A DNA stretch of 64,000 bases from Gaiellasilicea sp963761905 (GCA_963761905.1 CAVXIQ010000006.1:620001-684000), one strand, 5' to 3'; shown: positions 1 to 8,526, numbered from the stretch's first letter. Notes: generated by a model from the letters alone, not told the origin. Translations and numbers: made by a program.

Positions 1-1
1 T

Positions 2-430
2 GCCGCGGTCGCCGTCGCGCTCTGCTTCTGGCTGTGGCTGAGGGTGAAGCGGCTCCGCGATGCGCAACGCGTTCTCCTCGGCGGCGGCCGCTCCGACCTC
101 GTCGACTTCGCCGTCTCGCTGCAGGGGCGGATCGACGACCTCCACCGGGCGGTCGACCAGATCGCCGCCGCGCTCTCGCGCGTCGATCGGCGCGTCGACG
201 GCTCGATCACGAACACCTCGGTCGTCCGCTACGACGCCTACGCCGGGACCGGCGGCCACCAGTCGGCGTCGTTCGCCTTCCTCGACGCGAATCGCACCGG
301 CACGGTCGTCACCGCGATCCAGGGGCGCGACTATGCGCGCCTCTACGTCAAGGAGCTCGACCGCGGCCGGGCTCCGATCGCGCTCTCGCCCGAGGAGCTC
401 GAAGCCGTGGACAGGGCAATGGCCCGCTGA
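2..430 (+). CDS. DUF4446 family protein, 5' end outside window
   Basis: The reading frame is open from the left edge, so the start lies upstream; a GTG at 44 is probably internal. The first visible residues are hydrophobic (AVALCFWLWL), consistent with the end of an N-terminal membrane helix. A short helical stretch (about residues 20-55 of the visible part) is followed by a compact domain containing VRYDAYAGTGGHQSASFAFLD and a later GTVVTAIQGRDYARLY. This is the conserved pattern of DUF4446 proteins, small single-pass proteins of unknown function. The C terminus SPEELEAVDRAMAR also fits the family. The stop is 36 bases before the HNH gene. Function is unknown. Confidence 0.75.
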   Translation, partial: AAVAVALCFWLWLRVKRLRDAQRVLLGGGRSDLVDFAVSLQGRIDDLHRAVDQIAAALSRVDRRVDGSITNTSVVRYDAYAGTGGHQSASFAFLDANRTGTVVTAIQGRDYARLYVKELDRGRAPIALSPEELEAVDRAMAR

Positions 431-466
431 GAAACCGCGACGCCCGTTGGTACGCTTCGTGCCACG

Positions 467-982
467 TTGCAACACGTCCTCGTCTTGAATGCGAGTTACG
501 AGCCGCTGAACGTCTGCTCGGTGCGGCGCGCTCACGTGCTCGTCTGGAAGGGGAAGGCGGAGATCCTCGAGAGCCTCCCGAAGGCGCTTCACTCCGCGAC
601 CGACACCTACCTCTGGCCCCACGTGATCCGGCTCGTCAAGTACGTGCGCGTGCCGCGGGCGATCCAGCGCAAGATCTCCCGCCGCGCGCTGTTCGCCCGC
701 GACGGCTGGCGGTGCGTCTACTGCGGCACGTCGAGCGGGCGGCTGACGCTCGACCACGTCATCCCGCGCTCGCGCGGCGGCGAGTCCGTCTGGGAGAACG
801 TCGTCACCGCCTGCTCGCCGTGCAACCTGCGCAAGGGCAACCGCCTGCTCGAGGAGAGCGGCCTGACACTGCACCGCCCGCCGCGCCCGCCCGCACCCGT
901 GCTCTTCATCCACCTCGCAACTCCGTCGATCCCCTCCGAGTGGCAGCAGTACCTGCCGCGAGGCTCGACGGCCGCGGCGTGA
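467..982 (+). CDS. HNH endonuclease family protein
   Basis: The 171-residue protein carries a complete HNH module in its second half. CVYCG supplies the first zinc cysteine pair, LTLDHVIPRSRGG the catalytic His with the DH motif, and CSPCNLRKGN the second cysteine pair and final Asn. The N-terminal half (VLNASYEPLNVCSVRRA) is the conserved lead-in of the stand-alone actinobacterial HNH proteins. Such proteins are predicted metal-dependent nucleases, and the cellular role of this subfamily is not established. The start is probably TTG at 467, since no better codon precedes the conserved region. A TACGCT hexamer at 451-456 could be its -10 element, leaving almost no leader. The stop overlaps the next gene's GTG in a GTGA. 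Confidence 0.85.
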   Translation: MQHVLVLNASYEPLNVCSVRRAHVLVWKGKAEILESLPKALHSATDTYLWPHVIRLVKYVRVPRAIQRKISRRALFARDGWRCVYCGTSSGRLTLDHVIPRSRGGESVWENVVTACSPCNLRKGNRLLEESGLTLHRPPRPPAPVLFIHLATPSIPSEWQQYLPRGSTAAA

Positions 983-1479
983 GCTGGGTCTGCGCCTCGT
1001 GCGGTGAGGAGCACGAGGGGCTTCCGCTCGACTTCGGTTTCGACGAGCCGAGCTACTGGGACGGCGGACGAGCGGACGACGACTTCCTCGGCTCGGATCT
1101 CTGCGTCTGGACGGACGACGGCGGCGAGCGCTCGTACTTCGTCCGAGGCGTCCTCTCGCTGCCCGTGCCCGAGCTTGGGAAGCAGTTCGTCTACGGGGTC
1201 TGGGGTTCGCTCAGCGCCGAGAGCTTCCAGCAGCTCCTCGATCACTGGGACGATCCGAGGCGCGTCGAGGATCCACCATTCTTCAGCTGGCTCTCGAACA
1301 GCATCCCCGGCTATCCGGAGACGCTGAACCTGCGGGCGAATGTGATCACGAGCGCGCTCGAGCTACGCCCGTCGATCGTGCTTGCCGACGACGACGATCA
1401 TCCGCTCGCGCGCGAGCAGCGAACGGGGATCACGGTTGCCCGGGTCCAGGAGATCGCCGGCTTGCTCCTCCACGCCTGA
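979..1479 (+). CDS. DUF2199 domain protein
   Basis: The protein has 166 residues and starts at GTG 979, overlapping the HNH stop. It opens with a CASCGEEHEG cysteine pair typical of a small zinc ribbon. This is followed by the DUF2199 pattern of acidic surface stretches, a central GVWGSLSAESFQQLLDHWDD segment, and a C-terminal part with GITVARVQEIAG. The family has no known enzymatic activity. The translational overlap suggests co-expression with the HNH gene, but such overlaps are routine in this genome. It converges on the sulfurtransferase gene, with 9 bases between the two stops. Confidence 0.7.
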   Translation: MSWVCASCGEEHEGLPLDFGFDEPSYWDGGRADDDFLGSDLCVWTDDGGERSYFVRGVLSLPVPELGKQFVYGVWGSLSAESFQQLLDHWDDPRRVEDPPFFSWLSNSIPGYPETLNLRANVITSALELRPSIVLADDDDHPLAREQRTGITVARVQEIAGLLLHA

Positions 1480-1488
1480 CCGCGCGGC

Positions 1489-2182
1489 TCATCCGCGCTC
1501 GACCGGGTTCCCGAGCTCCGACCATTCGCTCCACGAGCCCGGGTAGAGGCGCACGTCGTCGCGACCGGCGAGCGTCAGCGCGAGGACGTTCACGCAGGCC
1601 GTGACGCCCGAGCCGCAGTAGGCGACGAGCTCCGGCGCCTCGAGCAACTCGGCCGGCAGCGGCGCCGTCTCCGTGAACGGGAGGTTGCGGGCACCCGGAA
1701 TCCGGCCCGCGATCCGGTCGATCGGCTCCACCTCGCCGCGGTAGCGCTCGGGAGCCCGCGCATCGAGCAGGACGAGGCGCGGATCGCCGAGCCTGGCAAG
1801 CAGCTCCCCGGCGCTCGCGAGGTCGTCGGACCTCGAGGGGGGCGACGAACTCGGCCGGTGCGATCTCCTCGGAATCGGAGCGAAGCGGCCCGTTCCAGCA
1901 GGCGAGGTCGATCGCCGCGGCGCGGTCGTGGCCGAAGTGGCGCAGGAGCCACCAGAGCCGTGCGGCCCAGCCGGTTCCCGCGTCGTAGCCGACGACGAGC
2001 GTCTCCGATCCGATTCCCGCCGCCGACGCCCACTCGGCGAAGGCGGCGGCCGTCGGAAGTGGATGCCGCCCGCCCCCGTCAGCCCCGGTCAGGTCGCGCT
2101 CCGGGTCGGCGTGGACGGCGCCCGGAATGTGGCCCGCGAGATACGCGTCGCCGTCACGGCAGTCGACGAAGCGCGTCTCCAT
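1489..2182 (-). CDS. thiosulfate/3-mercaptopyruvate sulfurtransferase (two rhodanese domains), frame broken
   Basis: This is a two-domain rhodanese that transfers sulfane sulfur from thiosulfate or mercaptopyruvate. The N-terminal half starts at ATG 2182 (METRFVDCRDGDAYLAGHIP) and shows the CH2A-like HIPGAVHAD motif and WNGP. The C-terminal half carries GRIPGARNLPF and the active-site loop YCGSGVTAC, whose first Cys is the catalytic residue. The halves lie in different frames. Removing one base from the run of six G/C at 1837-1842 joins them into about 230 residues, close to the usual 280 for the family. No domain residues appear lost, so I treat this as one gene with an inserted base. It is divergent from the SIMPL gene. 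Confidence 0.8.
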
Positions 2183-2216
2183 GCGGGAAGTGTGACGAAG
2201 CGTCCCCGAGCGCCGT

Positions 2217-2933
2217 ATGAAGGACATGAGACGACTCACGATCATCATCACGAGCCTGCTCGCGCTCGCGGCCGTCGCGGCCGTCACGCGCGCAGGCGAC
2301 GCGCCGGCCGCCGAGAGCGAGCCGGGCAATGGAATCACCGTCCAGGGGAGCGGCAGCGTCACCTCCGTTCCCGACCGTGCGCGGCTCACCTTCGGCGTCG
2401 AGACGCAGGCCGCGACCGCGAAGGCCGCCCTCGCGGCGAACAGCACCGAGATGCGCAAGGTGATCGCCGCGCTCGAGACTGCCGGCGCGACCGACCTGCA
2501 GACCCAAGCCGTGTCCCTCTACCCGCGCTACGGCGAGCCCGACGGAGGCGCCCAGCCCGCGGTCCTGAGCTACGTCGCGCAGAACTCCGTCTCAGTCACG
2601 ATCCGCGCGCTCGACAAGGCCGGTGCGCTCATCGACGCAGCCGTCGCGGCCGGGGCGAACCAGGTTTCCGGACCCGACCTCTCCGGCGGCGACCGGGACG
2701 ACCTCTACCGCCGGGCCCTGGCGGAAGCCGTGGCTGACGCCCGCGCGAGCGCGCAGGCGCTCGCAGCCGCGTCCAACCTGACGCTCGGCCGGATCACGGC
2801 CATCGTCGAAGGCGGCTCCGCTCCGTCGCCCGCGTACGACGCCATGAAGGCGTCCGCCGAGTCGGGAACGCCGATCGAGCCGGGCGAGCAGGAGATCGTC
2901 GCCTCGGTCACCGTCACCTTCGCCGCCTCCTGA
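2217..2933 (+). CDS. secreted SIMPL (DUF541) domain protein
   Basis: The 238-residue protein starts with a signal peptide: MKDMRRLTIIITSLLALAAV followed by an Ala-rich cleavage region. The mature part begins with ITVQGSGSVTSVPDRARLTFGV, the hallmark opening of SIMPL/DUF541 proteins. It continues through the conserved LYPRYGE, and ends in EPGEQEIVASVTVTF, the typical final strand. SIMPL proteins are periplasmic or extracytoplasmic and oligomeric. A few are linked to stress or signalling, but no general activity is known. Start codons at 2217 and 2226 are both possible; an AAGGA lies just before 2226 but too close for a normal site. Only 34 bases separate it from the divergent sulfurtransferase. 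Confidence 0.85.
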   Translation: MKDMRRLTIIITSLLALAAVAAVTRAGDAPAAESEPGNGITVQGSGSVTSVPDRARLTFGVETQAATAKAALAANSTEMRKVIAALETAGATDLQTQAVSLYPRYGEPDGGAQPAVLSYVAQNSVSVTIRALDKAGALIDAAVAAGANQVSGPDLSGGDRDDLYRRALAEAVADARASAQALAAASNLTLGRITAIVEGGSAPSPAYDAMKASAESGTPIEPGEQEIVASVTVTFAAS

Positions 2934-3012
2934 ATCGACGGGAGGCTCACGCCGGGTCGAGCGCAAAGCATCGCTGCCTTCCGCTCGGCTCGGCGCGGAG
3001 CCGGCTGACGAA

Positions 3013-3042
3013 GTGGATCTGGGGATCCACGATCCGTAGGAT
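3013..3042 (+). promoter_or_regulatory. candidate promoter with inverted repeat ahead of the ZIP transporter gene
   Basis: A perfect 7-base inverted repeat, GTGGATC-TGGG-GATCCAC (3013-3030), is followed by TAGGAT (3037-3042), a good TANNNT -10 hexamer. The ATG is only 8 bases further on. The -35 region would fall inside the left arm of the repeat. The arrangement suggests an operator overlapping the -35 and a leaderless or nearly leaderless mRNA. It does not match a Fur, Zur or DtxR box that I know. The repeat could instead be a hairpin ending the upstream gene. Confidence 0.4.
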
Positions 3043-3050
3043 CGCCGCAG

Positions 3051-3746
3051 ATGCTGGAAGCGCTCGGTTGGGGGTTGCTCGCGCAGTCGTCGCTGCTCGT
3101 CGCCGGACTGGTGGTGTGCTGGGTCACGGTGCCCACCAAGCTGATCGGAATCCTTGGCGGGTTCGGTGCCGGAGCGATGATCGCCGCAGTTTCCTTCGAC
3201 CTGCTTCCGGAGGCGCAGGCCGACCTCGACTCATGGCAGATGGGCCTCTGGATGATGGTGGGTGTCGCCGTCTTCCTCCTTGCCGACAGGATCGTCGAGA
3301 GGCGCTTCGGCTCCGAAGGAGCCGGCGGCGCGATGGGAATCGTCGTGGGTTCCGTCGTCGACGGCGTCCCTGAATCCATGATTCTCGGCATCCAGGTCGG
3401 AACCGGGCTGGCGATCAGTCTCGGCTTCGTCGCCGCGGTCTTCATCTCGAACATCCCGCAGGCGATCGCGCCCTCGGCGGATCTCGCCGCCGGCGGCTGG
3501 AGCCCGCGAAAACTCGGCGGGCTCTGGCTGCTGGTCGTGCTCGCGTGCGGCGCCGCCGCCGCCCTCGGCTACCTGGCGACGGACCTGACGGGGGGCGTGC
3601 AGGGCGAGCGCGCAGCGGCTCTCGCCGCGGGAGGCCTGCTCGCGATGTTGACGAACTCGCTGATCCCCTTCTCCTTCGAGCGCGGGGGATCGCTCGCCGG
3701 CGCGGCGACCGCGCTCGGGTTCTGCTTGTCGGTCATGAACAGCTGA
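3051..3746 (+). CDS. ZIP family divalent metal transporter
   Basis: The 231-residue protein is almost entirely hydrophobic, with about eight predicted membrane helices. Two motifs mark the ZIP family: SVVDGVPESMILG in the fourth helix (in place of HNIPEG) and FISNIPQAIAPS in the fifth. These positions line the metal pathway for zinc, iron or manganese uptake in known ZIPs. The usual His of HNIPE is replaced by Asp or Ser here, so metal choice is uncertain and transport direction cannot be inferred. The start ATG lies 8 bases after a good -10 hexamer. The gene converges on amt with 18 bases between the stops. Confidence 0.75.
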   Translation: MLEALGWGLLAQSSLLVAGLVVCWVTVPTKLIGILGGFGAGAMIAAVSFDLLPEAQADLDSWQMGLWMMVGVAVFLLADRIVERRFGSEGAGGAMGIVVGSVVDGVPESMILGIQVGTGLAISLGFVAAVFISNIPQAIAPSADLAAGGWSPRKLGGLWLLVVLACGAAAALGYLATDLTGGVQGERAAALAAGGLLAMLTNSLIPFSFERGGSLAGAATALGFCLSVMNS

Positions 3747-3764
3747 GCCCGACGACCCGCGCGC

Positions 3765-5160
3765 TCACGCCGGATCGAGGGCGGGCGAGGGTGCGGTTGC
3801 CTGGTGGCGGAGGCCCGGCGAGACGGCGGCGCCGTGCGACTCCGTCCCGTAGCCGCCGGGAACCGGGATGTAGAACTCGGGATAGCCCCACATCCCGTGC
3901 TCGGCGACGTCGAGCCCGGCGCGCTCGACCGATTCCTCGACGCGGATCCCCGCGAGCGCCTTCATCGCCCACAAGGCTCCGAAGGACGCGGTGAACGTGA
4001 AGACACCGACCGCGACGAGCCCGAGCGCTTGCACTCCGACCTGCCGCAACGAGCCGGTATAGAAGAAGCCTCCGGTGCCAGTGGCGAGGTTCGAGGCGAG
4101 TGCCGGTACGGCGAAGAGCCCGGTCGCGAGGGTTCCCCAGACGCCGGCCATTCCGTGTACCGCGACGGCGCCGATCGGATCGTCGATCCCGAGCGACTCG
4201 ATCCAGAGCACGCCGCCGACGGCCAGCGCGCCCGCGACGAAGCCGATCACGATCGCCGCCCACGGCGCGACGAACCCCGAGGCCGCCGTGACCGCGACGA
4301 GCGCCGCGATCACGCCGTTCAGGAGCATCGAGAGGTCAGGCTTCTTGACGACGAGCCATGACGTGAGCACGCCGCCGAGCGCCCCGGCGGCGGCCGCGAC
4401 GTTCGTCGTCAGCGCCACGTAGGCGAAGTAGCCCACGTGCTCGCCGCTCGCGATTCCGAGGGTCGAGCCGGCGTTGAAGCCGAACCAGCCGAACCAGAGG
4501 ATCAGAACGCCGAGCGTCGTGTAGGCCATGTTGTGGCCCGGAATCGCGTTCGGCTTCCCGTCGGCGCCGTACTTGCCGAGCCGCGGGCCGAGCAGGAGCG
4601 CGCCCGGCGAGCGCGGCCAGCGCGCCCTGGTAGTGCACGACCGTCGAGCCGGCGAAGTCCTGCATTCCGAGCGCGAACAGCCACCCGTCCGGGTGCCAGA
4701 TCCAGTGCGAGACGACCGAGTAGATCAGCGTGAAGACGACTCCGAAGGCGAAGTAGACCCAGAGCTTCGTCCGCTCGGCCATCGCGCCCCAGACGATCGC
4801 GAGCGAGACCCCGGCGAAGACCGCCTGGAAGAGGTACGCGGCGCCGGCGGGCACCGTCGAGAACCAGGAGAACGGCGCCGACCCGACCGCCAGCAGATCG
4901 TCCACATCCGGGAGGAAGCCCGAGCCGCCGAAGACCCCGTTGCCCCCGTCGCCGAACGCGATCCCGAAGCCGACGAGGTAGTAGACGAGCGAGGCGAGCC
5001 CGAAGAGGAGCACGTTCTTGGCGGCGACGTGGCCGACGTTCTTCATCCGCGTCAGCCCGGACTCGAGGAAGGCGAAGCCGGCCTGCATGAACATCACGAG
5101 GATCGCTGCGACGACGACCCAGATCGTCGAGGCGGCGATCGCGAGCTGCGCGTTGGTCAT
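3765..5160 (-). CDS. amt: ammonium transporter Amt, frame broken by one inserted base
   Basis: This is a channel-like ammonium/ammonia carrier of the inner membrane, with about eleven helices. Recognisable landmarks are MQAGFAFLESGLTRMKN, WGAMAERTKLWVYFAFG, VVSHWIWHPDGWLF, the DFAGSTVVHYQGALAALAG signature, WFGWFGFNAGST, and the twin-His segment containing AVHGMAGVWGTLA. The signature and the following LLLGPRLGKYG lie in different frames. Deleting one G near 4605 restores a 464-residue protein of normal length. The start at 5160 overlaps the stop of the PII gene (ATGA), giving the classic glnK-amt pair. PII proteins block Amt by inserting their T-loop, so co-transcription implies regulation by that partner. 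Confidence 0.9.
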
Positions 5161-5504
5161 GCCTCCACCGCCTCGAGCGCGCGCCCGGTGCGGTTGTGCC
5201 GGGCTTCGAGGACCGGTGTCGTCCAGACGATCCCGTCGCCGGACTCGTGTCCCGTGCGCGCGGTGTCGACGATCGTCTCGACGACCGCGTCGGCGAGCTC
5301 GTCCTCGACGAGGAAGACGAGCAGCGCCTTCGGGAGGAAGCGCGACTCGAAGACGCGCCCGCGGTACTCGTGGGTGATCCCCGGCTGGCGGCCGTGCCCG
5401 ACCGCCTCGAGCACGGTCACGCCGACGTGCCCCGTCCGCTCGGTGACCGCGTCCATCACCGGCTCGACCCGATCCCGAGTCACAACCGCCTCGATCTTCA
5501 GCAT
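5157..5504 (-). CDS. PII-family nitrogen regulator lacking the modifiable T-loop tyrosine
   Basis: The 115-residue protein has the PII fold: MLKIEAVVTRDRVEPVMDAV, the GRQPG segment before the T-loop, FLPKALLVFLVEDE, and the DTARTG...GDG signature near the B-loop. It sits directly upstream of amt, as GlnK does. The T-loop reads THEYRGRVFESRF, where E. coli GlnB has TELYRGAEYMVDF, so the tyrosine at position 51 (uridylylated in proteobacteria, adenylylated in Actinobacteria) is Phe. Lys90 of the GKIGDGK segment is also replaced, with one extra residue. Control by covalent modification is therefore unlikely; binding of nucleotides or 2-oxoglutarate may still occur but cannot be judged. AGGAGGGG before ATG 5504 is a strong ribosome-binding site. 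Confidence 0.85.
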   Translation of the reverse strand: MLKIEAVVTRDRVEPVMDAVTERTGHVGVTVLEAVGHGRQPGITHEYRGRVFESRFLPKALLVFLVEDELADAVVETIVDTARTGHESGDGIVWTTPVLEARHNRTGRALEAVEA

Positions 5505-5894
5505 GTGCTCCCCTCCTGCGTCGGTCCACGAAAAAAGCGCCCGCAACGTCGTCACCAAAACCTTCTGGTTCGAGTCGCGAGGCGCCGTAGCCTCGGCTCC
5601 GCCTGCGCCGGCAGAGCCTGGTTCGGAACGTAGCATCGACAACGGATGGACGCAACGCGCGCGCGTCGCTGCCCGCCATCGAGGAGGATTCGGGCGGCGG
5701 CCTCGTCGGTACCGGCGGGCTCGTCGGCCGCTCGGGATCCGCAATCCGGCAGTTGCCTCGGACGAGGAGCCGGTGGTATCGTCGTCCTCGTGAGACTCCT
5801 CTTCGACGTCTAGGACATCCGTTGCCGCGCCCCGCCGCTGTGCGGGTGTCGCGTGCTTTGTCCTGGAGTTCTCGTGTGTCGATGGAGGTTCCGA
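5505..5894. other. intergenic region between glnK (minus) and ABC exporter (plus), with a candidate promoter and 7-codon ORF
   Basis: This 390-base divergent region carries no long conserved ORF. On the minus strand the glnK leader contains GCGCTTTTTTCG about 35 bases before the start. I find no strong hairpin next to it. On the plus strand, TTGCCT (5753-5758) and TATCGT (5777-5782) with 18 bases between them form a plausible promoter. Seven bases after that -10, GTG at 5790 opens a 7-codon ORF (VRLLFDV, stop ending 5813). The ABC gene itself has GGAGG at 5885-5889. Confidence 0.4.
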
Positions 5895-6746
5895 ATGAGT
5901 GAGGTGATCCAGCTGTCCCGTCCCGCGCCCGCGGTCGAGGTGCGCGATCTCCGCAAGGAGTTCGTGCGCCGCGACAAGAAGGCCGGCCGCTTCGCGCGCA
6001 AGCGCCGCGCCGCGTTGCAGGGCGTCACGTTCACGATGGAGCGGGGCGAGTGCGTGGCGATCCTGGGCCAGAACGGCTCCGGGAAGTCGACGCTCGTGCG
6101 GCTGCTCTCGACGCTGCTGCTCCACGACGGAGGCAGCGCTCACGTCTTCGGCCACGACGTCTTCGCCGACCCGCGGCCGGTGCGCAAGCTCGTGAACCGC
6201 GTCTCGGTCGAGGCGTCGTTCTTCAAGAAGATGTCCTCGGGCGAGAACCTGAGCTACGCGGCGCGCTTCTACGGAATGAGCCCGCGGCAGACCAAGGACC
6301 GGATCCCGGAGATCCTCGAGCGGGTCGGCTTTCCCTCCGACAGGCGGAGCGAGCCGATGGAGAATCTCTCGCGAGGGATGCAGCAGAAGGTCGCCCTGGC
6401 GCGGGCGCTCCTCACCTCGCCGGTCCTGCTCCTGCTCGACGAGCCGACGACCGGGCTCGACCCTCGCTCGAAGCTCGAGGTGCAGGAGTTCGTCCGCGAG
6501 ATCCGGTCGGAGCACGATGCGACGATCCTCCTCTGCACCCACGACCTGAGCGAGGCCGAGGCCCTCGCCGACCGGGTCGGCATGCTCGACCGCGGCCGGC
6601 TGCTCTTCCTCGAGACGGTTCCCGAGATCCGCGAGCGCTTCGGGGTGACGACGCTCGAGGAGGCGTTCTTCGCTGCGACCGGCCGCGCCTTCGAGGCCGA
6701 GCACGAGGACGACGACGACGACGAGGATCGGGAGGTGTTCGCGTAA
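5895..6746 (+). CDS. ABC transporter ATP-binding protein (ABC-2 exporter type)
   Basis: The 283-residue ATPase has a complete nucleotide-binding domain: Walker A GQNGSGKST (about residues 60-68), signature NLSRGMQQK (in place of LSGGQ), Walker B LLLLDEPTTGLDP, and the switch His in LLCTHDLSEAEAL. The C terminus is an acidic tail (EHEDDDDDEDREVFA). It pairs with the permease that follows, whose ATG overlaps the stop (TAATG). ABC-2 systems of this kind export lipids, polysaccharides or drugs; the substrate cannot be read from sequence. ATG 5895 was chosen because GGAGG lies 5 bases upstream. An in-frame earlier ATG at 5853 lacks such a site. Confidence 0.9.
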   Translation: MSEVIQLSRPAPAVEVRDLRKEFVRRDKKAGRFARKRRAALQGVTFTMERGECVAILGQNGSGKSTLVRLLSTLLLHDGGSAHVFGHDVFADPRPVRKLVNRVSVEASFFKKMSSGENLSYAARFYGMSPRQTKDRIPEILERVGFPSDRRSEPMENLSRGMQQKVALARALLTSPVLLLLDEPTTGLDPRSKLEVQEFVREIRSEHDATILLCTHDLSEAEALADRVGMLDRGRLLFLETVPEIRERFGVTTLEEAFFAATGRAFEAEHEDDDDDEDREVFA

Positions 6747-7579
6747 TGCGTGCTCTCGCAGGGACGATGCGCGCCGAGCTGATCGGGCTCGGCGGCGTGG
6801 TCGAGCGCAACGTCTACCTGACCCGCCGCTACATCTGGTGGGACGTCGCTTTCATGGTCTGGACGATCGCGAACACGCTCACGATCGTCTTCATCGCGGA
6901 GGGGATCGAGGCGACCGGCGGCGAGATCGACGTCAACCGGGCGACCACGAACCTGCTGATCGGCGCGGTCGTCTGGGCCTACCTCGGGATCCTCTTCGAG
7001 TTCATGACGGAGACGGTCGCGTGGGAGCGCTGGGAGGGGACGATCGAGTACACGTTCATGGCTCCGCTCTCGCGGGCGATGCACCTCGCGGGAGCGGGCT
7101 TTTTCGCTGTCCTCTACGGGCTAATTCGAGCTCTGATCCTGTTCGCGATCGTCGCGCTCTTCTTCGACCTCGAGTTGCCGCAGGCGAATTTCGTCGCCGC
7201 GTTCGTCGTGCTCGTGATCGCCTCGTTCTCGTTCATCGGGATCGGCGTGATGACGGCGGTGCTGCCGCTGATCTCGCCGGAGAAGGGGGCCCAGCTCGGG
7301 TTCGTCGCCCAGGGGATGTTGCTCGTCGTCTCGGGCGTCTATTACCCCGTCGAGGTGCTGCCGCAGTGGATGGAGTGGCTCTCCGTGATCTCGCCGGCGA
7401 CCTACGCGCTCGACGGGATTCGCGGCGCGATCCTGGAAGGCGAGGGCCTCTCGACGATGTGGGACGAGATCTGGCCGCTGCTCGTGATCGGCGCCGTGGC
7501 TGCTCCGGTGGGGCTCGCGATCTTCCGGCGCGGCGAGCAGCACGCGAAGAAGCACGGAAAGCTGAAGCGGTCGGGATGA
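6746..7579 (+). CDS. ABC-2 type transporter permease
   Basis: The 277-residue membrane protein has six predicted helices in the ABC-2 arrangement. An amphipathic start is followed by a helix near YIWWDVAFMVWTIANTLTIV, then the conserved loop ERWEGTIEYTFMAPLSR, which resembles the coupling helix of these permeases. Later come GMLLVVSGVYYPVEVLPQWM and SPATYALDGIRGAILEG, a motif typical before the last helix. The tail is strongly basic (KKHGKLKRSG). It is co-translated with the ATPase and probably forms a 2+2 exporter. Substrate unknown. Confidence 0.85.
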   Translation: MRALAGTMRAELIGLGGVVERNVYLTRRYIWWDVAFMVWTIANTLTIVFIAEGIEATGGEIDVNRATTNLLIGAVVWAYLGILFEFMTETVAWERWEGTIEYTFMAPLSRAMHLAGAGFFAVLYGLIRALILFAIVALFFDLELPQANFVAAFVVLVIASFSFIGIGVMTAVLPLISPEKGAQLGFVAQGMLLVVSGVYYPVEVLPQWMEWLSVISPATYALDGIRGAILEGEGLSTMWDEIWPLLVIGAVAAPVGLAIFRRGEQHAKKHGKLKRSG

Positions 7580-7585
7580 TCGGGC

Positions 7586-8479
7586 GTGCGAGCAGTGAGA
7601 GTCGGAGGGCGATCTGGAGGCCTGGATCGCTGTCCGGCGGCCGAGTTCATCCCGAACGAGCCGGCGGTGACGATGGAGCAGATGCGCGCGCTCCAGGCGC
7701 CCGAGCGGCTGTGCCTCTTGGCGGAGCGGGACGGCGAGCTCGCAGGGAGCGGGCTCGCCGCGCGCTCGGACACGGGCGGCGGTTTCGTGGCACCTCGCGT
7801 CCTGCCCGAGCACCGCCGCCGCGGTGTGGGCAGCGCGCTGCTCGAGCGGCTGCTCGAGCACGTGCGCTCCTCCGGCTTCGACTCGGCGGTCGCGCACGCG
7901 GTCGAGCCGGCTGCGATCGAGTTCGCGCACCGGCACGGGTTCGTCGAATCGGATCGAGAGGTGGAGCAGGTGCGCGTCGTTGGCGCGGAGGAGCCGGCGC
8001 CGTCGCCGTACGAGGGCGTCGTCTTCACATCGGTTGCGGAAGACTCGACGCTGCTCGAGCGCGCCTACGCCGTGGCCTCACAGGGCTACGCCGACCTCGC
8101 GCTCACCTCCGGAGGCATCACGGTCCCGCTGAACGAGTGGCTCCGCGACGAGGCGACACTGCCCGCCGGATCGTTCGCCGCCCTGGACGGCGATCGTGTC
8201 GTCGGCTACGCCGGGCTGCTGTCCTGGAACGACGACGACACGAGAGCCGAGCACGGTCTCACCGCGGTCGACCGCGAGTGGCGGCGCCGCGGGCTCGCGA
8301 CCGCGCTGAAGCGGCGGCAGATCGCCTGGGCGGCGGCACATGGGATCCGCGAGCTCGTCACCTGGACCCAGACGGGGAACGAGGGCATGCGCAGCGTCAA
8401 CGAGCAGCTCGGCTACGTGACGCGGACGGTGAGCCTCAGCATGCGGCGGGAGCTTGTGCCGCAGCCAGACGGCGAGTAG
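7586..8479 (+). CDS. GNAT acetyltransferase with two tandem domains
   Basis: The 297-residue protein contains two GNAT folds. The first (about residues 1-140) has the acetyl-CoA loop LPEHRRRGVGSALLERLL. The second (about residues 150-290) has VDREWRRRGLATALKRRQI, followed by the TQTGNEGMRSVNEQLGY pattern usual in motif B of two-domain GNATs. Mycothiol synthase is also a tandem GNAT, but I do not see enough to call this MshD. The substrate is unknown. The GTG start at 7586 is uncertain; an ATG lies further in at residue 30. It lies 6 bases after the permease stop and is probably in the same transcript. Confidence 0.75.
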   Translation: MRAVRVGGRSGGLDRCPAAEFIPNEPAVTMEQMRALQAPERLCLLAERDGELAGSGLAARSDTGGGFVAPRVLPEHRRRGVGSALLERLLEHVRSSGFDSAVAHAVEPAAIEFAHRHGFVESDREVEQVRVVGAEEPAPSPYEGVVFTSVAEDSTLLERAYAVASQGYADLALTSGGITVPLNEWLRDEATLPAGSFAALDGDRVVGYAGLLSWNDDDTRAEHGLTAVDREWRRRGLATALKRRQIAWAAAHGIRELVTWTQTGNEGMRSVNEQLGYVTRTVSLSMRRELVPQPDGE

Positions 8480-8526
8480 GCTCCCGCGCGTAATGCCAGC
8501 CTCGGTCTGATAGCGGGCTCGGAAGG

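Noticed and set aside
1489..2182. Sulfurtransferase as a decayed pseudogene
   Set aside because: Both domains keep their active-site motifs, and the only defect is one base in a run of six G/C, the same type of error as elsewhere.
7586..8479. Mycothiol synthase (MshD) for the tandem GNAT protein
   Set aside because: The tandem layout fits, but no further MshD-specific motif or mycothiol gene is nearby, so only a general GNAT call is made.
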